Positions 34,144 to 46,745 of a stretch of DNA of 64,000 bases are shown piece by piece. The DNA is taken from NCBI GenBank assembly GCA_030247885.1, contig JAPDRO010000012.1, positions 62,001 to 126,000 on the forward strand, given 5' to 3'. The translations under genes were made by a program, and so were the position numbers. The notes beneath the pieces were generated by a model, which saw only the letters and a list, made by a program, of their open reading frames with translations, was not told where the DNA came from and made no database searches. Source of the DNA: Taxawa tesnikishii (nom. ined.). Its lineage: Eukaryota > Ascomycota > Dothideomycetes > Dothideales. Every line of letters starts with the position of its first letter. Within the stretch, counting starts at the first letter, position 1.

Positions 34144-34714
34144 GTTGCACTATCTGTGTCTGCGCCCTCGTGTGTTTGTGAGGCGGTCGGCAAGGGCGTT
34201 GGAGATAATCGACGGGACCGTTTACTTTTACCGACTACTCGATAATCTTTTCCGGAAGGCATATGGTTGGTTCTGCGCGGAAACGCTTGCCCGAGGGGAT
34301 ACGCAGAACAGCGACGCAGGGAAGCTAATCAATTGGAAAAGCGCAACGACAGCACGAGTATACCGGCGTCTGTGTTCAGGGTTGAAGCGTGAGTTTGTTT
34401 GGAGGGTTCGAAGAAGAAAGCGGCATTTGCTCTTTAGACCTGGACCCGGACCCGGACCCGGACCCGGTAGACGGAACAGTGAGACGGCCGGGTGACTGGC
34501 TGGCTGGCTGGCCCCTGCAGCGGCGAATTTGGGGGATGAAGTGTGCCAAGCGCTTCCAAGCTTGTCAAACACGCACGTGCAACGACCACGAGCGCGTGAA
34601 GCTGTCTTCACCATGGCTATGTTTGATATCGCTTCTGACCGCGTGCTCTCCATCCTACAATCTTCTGTCTCGAAAGCCGGTCACGTTGGCTGACTGATTG
34701 CTATCACATGGCAG
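34144..34714. other. Upstream region of the SulP gene, with a hexamer tandem
   Basis: Presumed promoter of the SulP gene. It includes a (ggaccc)4 tandem at about 34441-34468 and tggctggctggctgg at about 34497-34511. No gene seen. Confidence 0.45.
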
Positions 34715-35010
34715 CACTAACACGCATGATTCGTCATTCTCTGATACGTGCGGTAGTTGTAGTCGTGAGGACGACAGACTCAGCGGTGTCACGCTGCTAC
34801 TCACCGCCCTCACTAGTCTGGCTTCGGGAAGGACATATGCGCCCACCTCTTCCGGCTCTTCTACCTCTCCGAAGAACTATGCCAAATCATTGCTCGTCCT
34901 GGCAACACAACCCGAAAAGGGCCAGCCAGCTCGTCGGTCCCATTGGTAGTATCAGAGCTCTGCTGGTCACCAAAGGGGAGTGCTTCATTCACCTTTTCGG
35001 GAAACACTGA
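34715..35010 (+). repeat. Dispersed degenerate unit, copy B (5' unit of a tandem pair)
   Basis: One of the best-preserved copies. An open frame from 34708 to 35010 (100 codons) spans the first block (gtgcggtagttgtagtcgtg near 34749), the ctcaccgccctcactag block near 34802 and the terminal block ctggtcaccaaaggggag near 34962. Its translation contains IRAVVVVVRTT, SRCYSPPSLVW, LPALLPL and GPIGSIRALLVTKGE. It has no recognised domain. Whether the frame is a gene remnant or chance is open. Confidence 0.55.
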
Positions 35011-35164
35011 GCAGATCGATTATTCCGCATTCCGTTTACGGTCTGATACATGCAAAGGCTTCCCGCACAGAGTCCTTCCCTCTCAAAAAGACCGAGGGAA
35101 AGTCAAGTACATGTACACCTACCAAAACTACGCTAGCAAGAGCGGTAAATTGGATGGCGCGATA

Positions 35165-35450
35165 GGAAGATGCCACTGCAATAGGCATGGTACTGGGAAT
35201 GAGGGCCGTTTGGGGGTCGCGCTACCACTCACCGCGTTCACTGGCTTCGATGGGCCGAAGCTATATACGTGCGGTTCTTCCGGCTCTTCCACCATCGCTT
35301 ACAACGCACACTCTAACCACAGGTGCTACGAGCGGTTTGCTCATGATGCGTTGCTCGCGATTTTCGTCAGGCCCCGTTGATGGTACGAGCACTCCGTTGA
35401 TCATCCAGGGGAGCGTTACATTCTCTTATCCGAGGGGAAACATCGTATGA
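35165..35450 (+). repeat. Dispersed degenerate unit, copy C (3' unit of a tandem pair)
   Basis: Lies about 425 bp downstream of copy B, same orientation. The open frame 35187-35450 translates to SRYHSPRSLAS, YIRAVLPALPPSL and GPVDGTSTPLIIQG, which line up in the same order as SRCYSPPSLVW, LPALLPL and GPIGSIRALLVTKG of copy B. Sharing block order and translated pattern supports common origin. Confidence 0.55.
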
Positions 35451-35586
35451 GCCGACCATTGCTACAACAGCACAGTGCCATGAACATTCGTATACCCACA
35501 CTTCTTCCCAGCCCTCTCATAAGTACAGACTGGTTCGGCCGAGAACGTAAACAAAACACGGCCCCGTCCCTCACGACGGAACTCCC

Positions 35587-37585
35587 TCATACTCCCACCC
35601 ATCGTCCCCCTCCTCCGCCTCCTCCTCCTGCTCTTCGAACTCCTCCTATTACTCGCACATTTGACAAAACCGTCAGCGCCGCGATCACAAACACGATAAC
35701 CGCGGCCACGGTCGGGACCACCACGGTCCTACTCGTCGCATCCGACGTCGCACGATAAGGGCACGTTTGATTCACGCCGCTGACCCAGCAACCCTCGACG
35801 TCCAGGTCGTTGAAATCGACCCAGAAGAGTTCGTTGCCGGAATTGTCCGGGTCGCCGGACGTCCAGTCGTCGATAGAGGAGCGGAGGTACGTGTTCTCGA
35901 GCGCGGTGCGCGGGGCCGAGAACGAGGAGCCCGAGGGGCAGGTGTCGGCGATGCGGTCGTAGGAGCCGCTCATCTGGCTGACGCGCCAGGCGTACGGCGA
36001 GCCGGAGGCGCGGCACGCGCCGTAGTGTTTCGAGGTGCAGTCGGCCACCTGCCATTGGCCGTGGCTGGACATGTTGAGCACGGCGCAGTGGGCCGCGGTC
36101 GTGTCTGTCGAGTTCTGATCGCGCGGCTCGCCCGCTTGCCACGACCATATCGTGCCCTGGACGAAGGACCGGTAGGCCGTGATGTTCGCGTCCGCGGTCG
36201 CGTTCGCCACTGTCGAGTTCAGGAACGGCGAGATGCCACATGAGGTGATATTGTTCACGGATGCAGTGGTGGCTAGGCCCGCTGCGGGCGTGTAGTCTGT
36301 GGAGAGCCAGGACGAGTTGACCGCTGCGAGGGAAGTCTGTCCGGCGTTGAAGGGACACCCGTCCGTGACTTCGCCGCTTGGAGACGTTGTTACAGGCCGG
36401 GACCGCGACAGATAGCCGGCGGGAAAGAGGGTGGATGAGTCTACGGAGGTGTTGTAACCTGCCATCTGTGCGTCAACTGTACCAAAGCCTACAAGCAAGC
36501 GCTTTTCTTGTCGCAGCTCGATGAAGCCCTCGCCAGGCCAGCCATCTGGTGTGTAACGGGTGCCATCAGGCCTGACGTTTGTCTGATAATATGCAGGATC
36601 CGGCTGATATCGCGACGGCGCTGCATACCAGCTGTTGTTCAGTTCTTGCCGTTGCGATTCTAGTTCTGGCGGCGTATAAAGATACGACGATAAGCTGGCA
36701 TTCAGTGTGCGACCCAGCGTATCGCGGTCTTGAGGCAGCTGAGATTCCTTGAGAGCTTGTGGACTTCCGCCAGGGTTAGAAGCTTGGGCAGCGGCATGTA
36801 TATTGAACGAGACGTGCATCAATGTTGCATTCAGGTTTGTCGCAGTGGCATCGAAATTCGATGCCAGGATATCCGTAATCAAGTCAAGATTAGTGTCATT
36901 GGAACATGTGTATGGCCCAGCTGGATAATCCCCACTGGGTGAAGCGGAACTGGATATGGTTCCTGCACTGCTAGCAGTGGCGGTCACGATGCTGAAGTCC
37001 GTCTCAGATGCGACCGTACTTGACGTTAAAACTGCTAACGATGTGGTTCCGGCAGCAGCGGTATCAGAGTCCTGCCGCCGTAGGGCATGCTCTTCCCCTG
37101 TACCTGCAGGCACAGCAGTCGTCGATGGAGTCTCTCTCCTAGCCAAGAGACCACCCGAAGAGAGTACAGCCGAGGTGATGCTGACAGCAGGACTCGTGAC
37201 AGGGGCAGGAGAAGCTGCAGCGCTGCTTGCCCCTCCCAGTTCTGCAGGGCAGAGCGACCAGAGCAGACGGCCCGCGTCCCAGTACAGGTCGATCTCGAAT
37301 CTTCGAAACCCTGCAGCTAAGAGGTTCGAGAAGCATTTCCTAGCTGCAGCGCCTTCGAACCGATTCTCAGCGAAGCAGGCCGCCCTTAACGAGATTCCAG
37401 GAACCGTAACGAAGTTGATGGGTACCTGCAGGGAGAGATCCCGTTGTGACTGGTGTTAAAGTCAACGGATGCCTCTTCAGCCCAACGGCAGAGGGGACGT
37501 GGGCTCTGCTTACGAGGAGCGCGGTATAGAGTTGGCCGGCCGGGACTGCTTCGGGGTCTGGGTCGTAGGACATGGAAGAAGACAT
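35587..37585 (-). CDS. MTC6: Maintenance of telomere capping protein 6 (Mtc6)
   Basis: Exons on the minus strand: 37585-37514 and 37425-35587 (intron 88 bp), giving 636 residues. Mtc6 is a fungal membrane protein named from yeast telomere-capping genetics; its biochemical role is unknown. The splice gives TALL-VPINFVTVPGISLRAACF, then GFRRFEIDLYWDAGRLLWSLCP, a family hallmark. Further marks are ELRQEKRLLVGFGTVDAQMAGYN and IWSWQAGEPRD, plus many NxS/T sites expected of a secretory-pathway lumenal domain. One membrane segment (TVVVPTVAAVIVFVIAALTV) lies near residue 600, followed by a short Arg/Gly-rich tail with a poly-glycine run. The hydrophobic N-terminal signal is weak, so the exact start (37585 or the ATG at 37573) is uncertain. 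Confidence 0.9.
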
Positions 37586-39258
37586 GCCGCCGTAAGTTAG
37601 CCGGCTTAGCCGGAGCGATGAGTTATCGGGCGGTGAAAAGAGGCGAGCATCAGCGGTGGGGAATGGAGAGACGTGAGTGAGGAGAAGGGTTAGTTACCTC
37701 CTAACAGATGAGCCTAAGGCATGAGCAGGAGGACGATCTACTGTGTCGCCGTTGAGGTTGCGCATAGGCGAAGCTGGCAGGTCTGGCCGCTCAACCTGAT
37801 CGATGCAGGGGTCGTGCCGCCGCGGGCTACAGAACAGCCAATCGGAGCGAGCAACAAGTGCTCGCGCCGTACCGCTGCCCAGGTTTTGATCTCGACCCAG
37901 GATGATGAGGTGACACGGCAATAATCGCAAGTCATCTTTCCGCAGCAGCAAACCCCGTATCTGCGCGATCGAATCGCCGGACGATCAAACAATAAGGCGG
38001 ATCCAGTTGTGGGCCCGCCGCTATCAGGTCGTCGTCGTGATGTTCAATCCCGTTGGCTTTTTCCTTTGGAAATGGTCATGGTGTCCCTCCGTCGGCAATG
38101 CAGTGTTGGCACACGTGAATCCTTGTTCGATGGACAGCCCTGACATCTGGTGATCAAGCAGACGCTATCGCCGCAGATTAATTACCGTTGAGCAGACAGC
38201 TGAGCACGCAGCACGCAGCACGCAGCGTTTGGCAGGAAATGAGACAGATGGCGTAAGAAAAACGTCCCGTCGGCACCTGGGCCGATATGGAAAAAGCAAC
38301 CTGTCCCGATTGGGATAGGGCATCAACGGCCACGCCATCTTCGATCTAGCTTTCCGTCCGCCTGTCAAGCGGGCCGCGACCACAACTATCTACCCTTTCC
38401 GTCCACTAGTCTGAGGTGGGATTCCAAAAACAACCCACGGAGAGGACGTTTGGCCGGGAACCCGCCTCCCTCTGTTCATCCTGACGCCGGTGGAGTTTGC
38501 CGAGGGTCTAGGAGGACAGTTTTGTCAGTCCCCACTCGATCCCCTGGGCATCATCTGGACTTCCCGATCGGCCACCTACGTGGAGGGCGCGCTTAGTTGT
38601 TCAAGGTTCGTCGTTTGCGGAGCGTGACAGCGGTGATGCAGTAGGGACCGGTTTCATGTTTGAGACGTTGGCTGCTCTCATCTCATCCTGCAGAGCAGTC
38701 GTTGCAATTTCCTGACCGATGGGTAAATTGTGGAATTGGCTACGCGACACAGGATGCAGGGAACAAAGAAATGCAAGGTACCAACAGCAACTCGTTAACC
38801 CGTGTCAACGGTACGGCGACAAATTCACTCAGACACGGGTCTGTTCTTGGCGTTTGCGTGTGCGTGGCTTCTACAGCCGACCGTGGCTGTGAGACAGGGA
38901 GAAGAACTCCGAGGATGACGTTGCGCAAGAGTGTAGCAGGAGCGCGGACAGGTCAGGGTTTGAGATGAGGGATTTGAGAATGCATTGAAGCGGTAGATAC
39001 ATTCGGTACGTGCGAGAAAACGTGACTGCGTAAACGATTGCACTTGGGTATTGTTACAAAAATCAGAAAGTAGCAAAAGCCGTCCAACACCAGTGCGAAT
39101 GGGTATAACAGAAGACCACCACAACCATGACCCATGACAGTAATTAGAAAATTGCATGTAGATCCTCCACGCCGGGATATGTGCTGTGCAACGAGTGGTC
39201 TGGTACCGAGGAAAATGTATGAGACTCGTAAGCAGCGTGACTATGAGCGCGCACACCC
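37586..39258. other. Intergenic region between MTC6 and flbD, no gene seen
   Basis: About 1.7 kb between the start of MTC6 and the 3' end of flbD, both on the minus strand. Short frames only. It should hold the MTC6 promoter and the flbD 3' end. No repeat copy was found. Confidence 0.5.
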
Positions 39259-40464
39259 TTAGTTGATCATTGAAGAAAGGCTCATTTTCTCTTTCGGTGA
39301 CTCGCCACCCTGGGAGAGCGCAGGGTCGAGGGTCATTCCGTTTCTGTGTGGCTCGGGTGTTGCGTTGCCGGCTGGAACGTGGTGCATGCTTGGCAGGGCA
39401 TTCCTCTCGCTCAGAGTCTGCATTTGCGAAGGCAGGTAGGAGACGTTACTCTGGAGTTGGGGTGGTTGCTGGGATGGAACATATGGTGCTGCCATCTGGG
39501 TGTTGAGCTGGGGAAGAGCAGACTGCTGGTGGTACTGCATCTGGGCATAGTCCATGGGAGCGCGGAGGGACTGCTGGCTCTGGTAGGCGTATCCGTTGGG
39601 ATTGAAGGGCTCCTGGAGCATCTGAGACTGCTTGTACTGAGAGCCATCGTGGGATCTCGAGAACTGCATAGGGATCTGGGTCTCCTCGTCGGAGCTGTAC
39701 CCGGGCATGCGCATCTGATTGAGGGAAGAAGCGCGGCGAATGTACGGCTGCTGTCCTCCGAGGGGTGGGAGCTCGACTGGAGAGTTGCCGTTCTGAGGCG
39801 ATCTGTTGGAGTAGGAAGAGTGGTCAGACATCAATGAGGGCTGCTCCGAGATTTGCGAGTAGGCGGATGGAGATGGAAGGGGCGACTCGAAAGGACGACC
39901 AGCGTTGAGGCGGTTCTGGCCAATCTGTGGGACAATGATGCTTGGTGGAATGTGAGCGTGCTGCTGGTAGATGTTTTGTTGCTGCTCGTAACCCCAAGTT
40001 GGGCGGGAGATGGCGCCGTTCGCGAAGTACATGGTCTGGTCGGGAAGAGCTTGCTGCTGGATAGTCTGGTGCTGGAAGGGCTGATGGTGAGGCATCTGAG
40101 CAGTCTGGCGGACTTCCATCTCGGCACGGCGCTGCTGGTTGCGTCTCCTGCGGTTCATGCTGCCATTCCACCAGTTCTTGACTGCATTGTCGCTTCGGCC
40201 GCGGAGCCGGCGAGCAATCTCAGCCCAGCGCTTGCCCATCTCCTGCACCATCTGCTCGATCAAGATACCCTCTTCAGGAGTAATGGGATCATGATTGAGG
40301 TTGGGCTTCAGGTTCTGGTGGAATCGCTCCCGGCATTGCTTGGGAGAGCGAGTCTGGATGAGAGAAGAGATGCGAACCCAGTTGTGGGCGCCCTGGGTTT
40401 GGACAAGCTGAAGGAGGTACTGGTCCTCGGTCTGAGACCAGGGTCCTCTCTTGTGAACAGGCAT
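39259..40464 (-). CDS. flbD: FlbD-like R2R3 Myb transcription factor
   Basis: Single exon, 401 residues. FlbD is a c-Myb type regulator; in Aspergillus nidulans it acts upstream of brlA in conidiation and also in sexual development. Two Myb repeats fill residues ~5-107: GPWSQTEDQYLLQLVQTQG with HNWVRISSLIQTRSPKQCRER, then ITPEEGILIEQMVQEMGKRW with AEIARRLRGRSDNAVKNWW. The regularly spaced tryptophans of both repeats are present. The rest is Gln/Pro/Ser-rich, as in activation regions, ending SPKEKMSLSSMIN, a conserved tail. The protein is longer than A. nidulans FlbD (about 310), mostly in the Gln-rich middle. A 6.3 kb gene-free region lies upstream, fitting complex regulation. Confidence 0.9.
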   Translation of the reverse strand: MPVHKRGPWSQTEDQYLLQLVQTQGAHNWVRISSLIQTRSPKQCRERFHQNLKPNLNHDPITPEEGILIEQMVQEMGKRWAEIARRLRGRSDNAVKNWWNGSMNRRRRNQQRRAEMEVRQTAQMPHHQPFQHQTIQQQALPDQTMYFANGAISRPTWGYEQQQNIYQQHAHIPPSIIVPQIGQNRLNAGRPFESPLPSPSAYSQISEQPSLMSDHSSYSNRSPQNGNSPVELPPLGGQQPYIRRASSLNQMRMPGYSSDEETQIPMQFSRSHDGSQYKQSQMLQEPFNPNGYAYQSQQSLRAPMDYAQMQYHQQSALPQLNTQMAAPYVPSQQPPQLQSNVSYLPSQMQTLSERNALPSMHHVPAGNATPEPHRNGMTLDPALSQGGESPKEKMSLSSMIN

Positions 40465-43400
40465 GCTTGCGGAGAAGTGTTTGAGGTTGCAGACGATTTA
40501 CGTTGCAACGATGGGCTGTTTGAGCGTTAGAGGGGGCTCTCCAACAACTTTATATAGGTGAATGGCAAGAAAAGCTAAAGGTGTCGTTGAGGGGAGGGGG
40601 CGCGTAAGGTGATAAACGTGATGGTGAATGGCGGGCAGGTTGAGGTGAGAGATTAAGCTTACCTAGAGGGTAGTTGGTGGTGAGGTAATACGCAGGTGGT
40701 GATGTCGAGAGAAGTGGGCCGGCGGAAGCGTTAAATGTTTGAGGCTGTTGTGTGCAGGCTGGATGTTTTGGAAGTTGAGGCAGATGAACGTCGAAACGGT
40801 ACGTATATGTAGGCCAGGCAGCAGGTGGTAAGGGAGGCCTCGCAACTTGGCAGTTGGTTCCCGATGCAGCAGGAGTAACTGTCGGTGCTGACAGAAACAG
40901 AATCTCAACGCTAACGGTGGAGAGTGTTGCAGTAGTTGCTGTTTGCACGAGGGGTAGAGGGGTTCCAAACCAGCGTTCTCGCCTCCAATAGTCGCAGGCG
41001 AGCAAGATGAGCCGTTGGCGTGCTGGTTCTGCTGGAGATGATGCTCGGGCGCACGTTCTTGGGATTCGATGTGTGGACGTTGGAGCGTTGGCTTTGGAGC
41101 GTCCTAGAGGTGAGCGTTCCAGGAGTGCAGGTGAAGACGCAGCGCAATGCGCCGAAAGGGAAAGGGCGAGCCCGCGAAGATGTACCAACGGCAAACGTTA
41201 ACTAGCAGTGGGACTGAAGTCACTGGGGCTCCTTGGCACACCCTCCAAAGGAAAAGCCCAAGCAGCCTGCCCGGCCCATTTCGAGGTAGCACGTCAGTGC
41301 TGCAAAACGTTATCCAGATCGCCGGGTGTGAGATGTGCAACAGGGGTAGGGAGGCCGGCGCGACTGCACGCTGCAAGAATAAATGCGGCTAACGTTAGTG
41401 AACGGGTCTTGGTGTCTCCGCTACCACCGTGCCAATCACGTACGCATACGCATACGCATAGCAGTCGCGAGCTTTGCGACGACCCCCTGCGCCCGCCGAA
41501 GGACCCGTCCACCCTCGTACCTAACCGCCTTTGACGCTAGCACACTCATGCCATTTCGAGCAGCCGACACGCGACAGACAGTCCAGGGCAGCGATAGCCT
41601 TTGCGACAGCCTCGCTAACCTCGGCGTCCGCGCCGTTGAGGGGGCGCTCCTTACCACGATCCACCTCATCCCACTCCTCCATTCGGACTGGCCCGGGCCT
41701 AGGTCGCTGTTTCTTGCTTTTTTCCTCGCCAACGGCCAATTCGGTTTCGAGACAGCAAGGGAAAAACGAAAAAACTGCCCGACGTTGCGAAAAACGACCA
41801 TTAATGCAATTGATAGTGCATGGCCGTACTGTGACCATTTATTTGTTTATGAACAGAAGGGTCCAATTTAATGACAATAACAATGCCTATCAGACACGAT
41901 TCACAATTCCAAAGCACGCCCGCACTGCTGGGACTCTGCCTCGCGCTGGCTGTGGCTATCGCTGTGGCTAGTGGCAAGGCCAACACGATGTTTGCGCTCT
42001 AGTTCTGTGTAGTTTAGACGCAGCGCCGCCAATGCGGTTTGCGAGCAAGGCATTGCGGGCGTAGGATCTTCGCCCGTGCCCGAGTCCTTGGTCATGAGGG
42101 CACGAGCAAGCAGGGATCGGCCTGCGTGGATCGAGTCGTACGCAAGACGCAAGATTCCCTTTGGCGAGTCCACCCAATTCTCACCAGTTGACTTCGACCC
42201 TACCGCTCACCGCTCCACAAGACTCGGCGTGGCCCGCTAACCTTCTTCTTCCCTCTCCTCATTTAGCAATATCCAAAACACACGACGGCCGTTGTCGACT
42301 TGCGCTGCGGCGTAATTTCTGCTACAACTGCTCATTTCCCCAAACATCATACAGGAGCAGTCATCGGCCTCTATAAACAGGAGGTCCCTTGCCTCAGCTG
42401 CCTCCACGTTTGCAACGCTCAAGCATGCAGATCATACCGTCATCCACCACCCTGCATTTGTGATCTCCTTTGCACCGCACCGTCGCCTGCACTGTCTGCG
42501 TACGCATCGCCTCCGGCATAACTAACTCACACTGCTGGACGCAAAGCGCGTGCGCGCATGAATGAAATGCAGGCACTGGCGATACGCAGCCGCGCACTTG
42601 TACACCACGGCAATGCAAAAGTAATGTTGAGCTCCACAACCGACGAATCGTCGTGCTGCAGTTGCTCTTCCAGCCCACAGGATAAGCTTGGCAGCCACCC
42701 ACCGCACGCAATGCAGAGGATGCAGGACGTTTGGAGTTGCCGCGAGTCAAACTGGGCCGCCCGTAAATCCGCAAAGCGAAAAAGTGAACCACTCACGGGA
42801 CAGAGATGTAACTCAAATCATCTGCACTTGGCAGCCCTAACAACCGCCGGACCATCCCATGTCGAGACACCCCTGTGCAAACTAACCCTCCAAGGTCAAG
42901 TTTCTGGGTGCAAAACGGTCCCTGTCCGGCCATAAGAGAGCCGACCGAAGGCAGAGGCTAACCCTTTTCAATCCGGCATGCCCGATTCCTTCTTCTGCCA
43001 TGGCCAAAGCAGGACAGCTGCCTATAGCCGGCATCAGAAAAGAAAAAGAACACGATGCTCACCCTGGTTGCTGCGTCTGAGACATGACCAATCTGCGCTC
43101 CCTCAGCCTGCGCGTTATCCGATCGTACCGGTAATCCTTAACGAGCGTGTTCTCTCCCTCATTTCACCTGCATAGCATCGCTGATTGCTGACGATACACT
43201 TCGGAAGACCCCAGGTGGATCCTGTCCGCAGCGCAGCATTCAGCACGTATTTGGCACACGTGGGCAACCAAAATGCTCTACCTAACGCTCAGAGACTTAC
43301 GGCCGGCGGTTCACTCCGTAGTATTGCCATCACGCAGCCTGCGCTGGAAGTGAGCGATGCCAAATACCAGAGCCAAGCCGGGTGAGGATGTTCGTTAGAT

Positions 43401-45942
43401 CAGCAAGCCCACTGCGCGTCAGCCCTTGTTAGCGCAACGGCGGATTTCGACAGATCTGTCCGCTGCTGGATCAACGCTATGCCGTGTCAGGGAATTTTAG
43501 GCTCCTTACGGCAGACCTTGGCTCAAAATTGCAACTGTGGCTGGTGGGAGACATCGATGATGCTGCCCGAAAGGTGGTGTTCTTTCCCTGCACGTAGACG
43601 ACGGACTGCAGATGAGTGCGATCTCCCCTCTGCCATGATGCTCAGCGAGCAGCGGCGACACATCACATTGCATGATCAAAGACATTGTCCATCGCAGTTC
43701 GTTTAACATTAGCGATCATCATGCCATTCAGTAGACCGCGGGCCCGATGCCGCTACTTTGGGACGTCTGAGGGACGTATGTGTTAATCAATACGCAAGCC
43801 ATCTTCATGACCTTTGCTCCACACGAACTTGTACTTGTGACATCGACGCCAGTGATATCTGCGCACCCTTCTTCGCCTCTTCGAACGGGTGACGATTATG
43901 AAATGGCAACAACCATGGTGCTGGCGCCTCTTCTCACCGAGGAATCATGCGACGCCGGCCGTCTCACAATGGCCCGCCTCCCATCGCCACGGACAGGTGT
44001 CACAGGGACCCCTTGCACTCCCATCGCTTGGCGAGCCGTATGACTGCCTTACTCTTGTGTGGTCACCATCAACTGGACGACAGGCCGTGCCGGGTTTGTT
44101 CCGCGATGAACCCTTTCAAAAGCAGCGGATTGAGTTACAGCGGCAGCATCGGCACGCGTCTGCGCGCATCAATACTCTAGCATCGGTGGAGATGTAGAAA
44201 ACACAGCCCGCGTAGAGCCGGCAGGCCTGAGTCACCACAACCTCGTCAAGAGACCCTCTCGGGAATGACCAGTGACGACTTCTGAAGGGCCACGCGACTG
44301 CGAACTCTATCTCACCGCCCAAATGTCTCAGATCGTGGTGTCGTGTCAGGAGAACTCTCGCGACTGGGCCGAGGTTGGCGGTCGCAATGCGCGTCCACGG
44401 AGAAATATTAGCAAGGAGAACGATGGCAGCTGTCACGAATGAGCTGCTGCGCTGCGGATGCTGGCGACTGTCTTGCTTGCAGGGATCTCTTTCTTGCAGG
44501 GATACGGGGTGTGCGACAGCAGACTAACAGATGACGCATATGACTGGCTGGTAACGGCTTGGTACCGGCTGAGGGGTAAGGTATCGCTGCCGAACCAACG
44601 GTCCTGCGTCTGGGGCGAGCTGACTCGATGTGTGGGAAATATTCTTCCCAGGGCGCACTCTTCAGATCGCCTAGCATGAGCACTACGTACCGCCCGGGAC
44701 CGGCCCTTTCTGATCTCTGGAAGAGCAGAGCGAGCAGTGCGACATCAATCTGCGACTTGCGCGACGTGAAGAGCACAGCATGCTGCATGCTGCATGCTGT
44801 GCGCAACGATCATATCTCACATGGCCGTTGGAAAAACGGCCCTTCCGTGATCTACATTGGCAACATCCGTCCTGCGGACCCTCGACACGTTCACTTCTCA
44901 TGATCCACCTCCGCTCCTCCCCTCCCTCTCTATCACGCAGTCACACTTCGGCGCACATTTAGTTTGCAGGTTCTTGGCCTCCTTGCTGTCACACGACCCT
45001 GACCGACTCGACTCTCCACCTCTTCCAATCCTGAACGCGCAAGCAGAGAGACGGGCTAAGCGGCTAAGCAGAAAAGGGCCTGTCTATGACGCCCAGATCT
45101 AAAATCTCGACCCGTCAACGAATCAAATCTCACGCTTTCAGGCAATTTTTGTCGCAAAGTCGGCGCCACGAGTGGCTGTGATCAACAACCTCACCTCCTA
45201 AGCAGCCTAGTTTCTCTCTGGACCTTCACTAGCATACACCAAAAGAGCTTCCTCTCTGACCGGAGCTTTTGCAAGTTGGACGACGTCCCGTTCAAACCAA
45301 ACGGTCCTTCTCATTCACGGTGGAAGGGTCCTCACGGAGCAAGGTCCGCATTTGCGAAGTGTCCAGTCCCCATCTCGCGCTCGCACCGACATGTCATGGA
45401 CCCTGCCAACCCATCGAGAGAGGCTCACTTGCAAACTCAAGATCGGCGAGTCAGCGAGACTCGCCGCCTGGGACGCAATCTCTTTACGCGAACCATTGTT
45501 TACGTGAAGAGGGGCACGCGATCCCGCGATCGTTCCGTCCATCGTGTGTCCTCGTATGATGAGACGGTGGCCTCGCATACACCCTCGATCTTGTGCTAGG
45601 TGCATATGCGAGACCTATCACAGCACGTTGGGACGCAACTGCGTGCGGGACCTTGGTTCCTCTCCCGTGCACTTGCTCCAGCTTGGCATTTGGACGTCTG
45701 AAAGGAGTAAACACACCGGACCGCACTGCAGTATACTTGTGCGAACATTCCGCAAGTTCGTGAGGGTACGTCTAGGCCATTGCCTGAAACGGCATCGAGT
45801 CATTCCCGTGTACGGGCAGCTGTCAGCCACACGGCGACCCTGCAGAGTAGCGATGACCTAATCCGTAAGTCGCAGGTGAATTACGACTGCATATGCATGC
45901 AAGCCTTACGCTTCCTCACTTCTTCCGGTGCACTCTCCACAG

Positions 45943-45998
<56 letters not shown>

Positions 45999-46745
45999 CA
46001 CTCTCCTCCTTCCGCACCCTGTCTGCGTCCCTCGGCTCAACCAACCTCTCGCTGCCAGCCACTGATCAAGTATCCCTTTGCCCCCTCCTTACAAGGATGT
46101 CTTGATGGTAACCTGGACATCTGACACCCACTTCACCTCCCCTGCTTCTCTCCTACCTCCTTCTTCTTTCTGTCAAACTCGGCCCTGCATCCCTGTATAT
46201 CCTGGTCATCTGCCAGCGACGCAGGGTCAGGAAGCTTGTTTTGACATATGGATATACGGATCCCGACCCTTAACGAGCCCGAACTACTCATCTGATCTTT
46301 TCGATGATCACGCCACCAGCACTGATATTGAACAGGGAGCATCTTCCGCCTCGTCACACGATCCGGCCCATCCGTGCCCGTGCACATGAAAAATAATGAT
46401 GCATCGCGAGCTTGACGGCTGCCGGAAGATAAACAGGCTTTCACGTAGAATTTTAGGCAGGCTCGGCAAGCATGCAGGATGTCAGCGGTATGAGTAGACC
46501 CCTACGCACCACGATTCGCCGAGTCGTGCGCTCGAACCCCTCCTCCAACATTGTTGCCCAGCCGAGACTGGCCGACTGGGCAAGTGTCGCTGTCATCGAT
46601 CCGAAACCGATTTTGCTACCACGGCTGCTCGACAAGACCTGGCCCACTCTGTAACGGGGTTCTGCGACCTTTCCCATGCCCCTTCCTCAGTATTCGTACA
46701 TTTTCGCAAAACCTCGAGTGCAAGCTTATTGTACAAGACACACAG
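40465..46745. promoter_or_regulatory. 6.3 kb gene-free region upstream of flbD
   Basis: The longest gene-free stretch in the window. Open frames are many but short and not protein-like; the largest (minus strand, 40550-41194) is Ser/Pro/Thr-rich and probably the flbD leader region. The next gene at 46746-47320 points its 3' end into this gap, so the whole region is upstream of flbD only. It contains (tacgca)n at 41441-41460 and a long (CA)n run at about 45943-45997. I see no tRNA, repeat-family copy or transposon in it. A long promoter, a long untranslated leader or a non-coding RNA are all possible. Confidence 0.45.
45943..45997. repeat. (CA)n microsatellite
   Basis: Nearly perfect dinucleotide run of about 25 CA units on the + strand, ending acgcacacca. 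It lies in the gap upstream of flbD. Confidence 0.95.

Noticed and set aside
39853-40530. 225-codon plus-strand frame
   Set aside because: Antisense to the Myb repeats of flbD.
40550-41194. 214-codon minus-strand frame upstream of flbD
   Set aside because: Low-complexity Ser/Pro/Thr composition with no conserved motif; more likely leader or promoter sequence.
43780-44200. Plus-strand frames that at first looked like another copy of the dispersed unit
   Set aside because: None of the three shared blocks is present.
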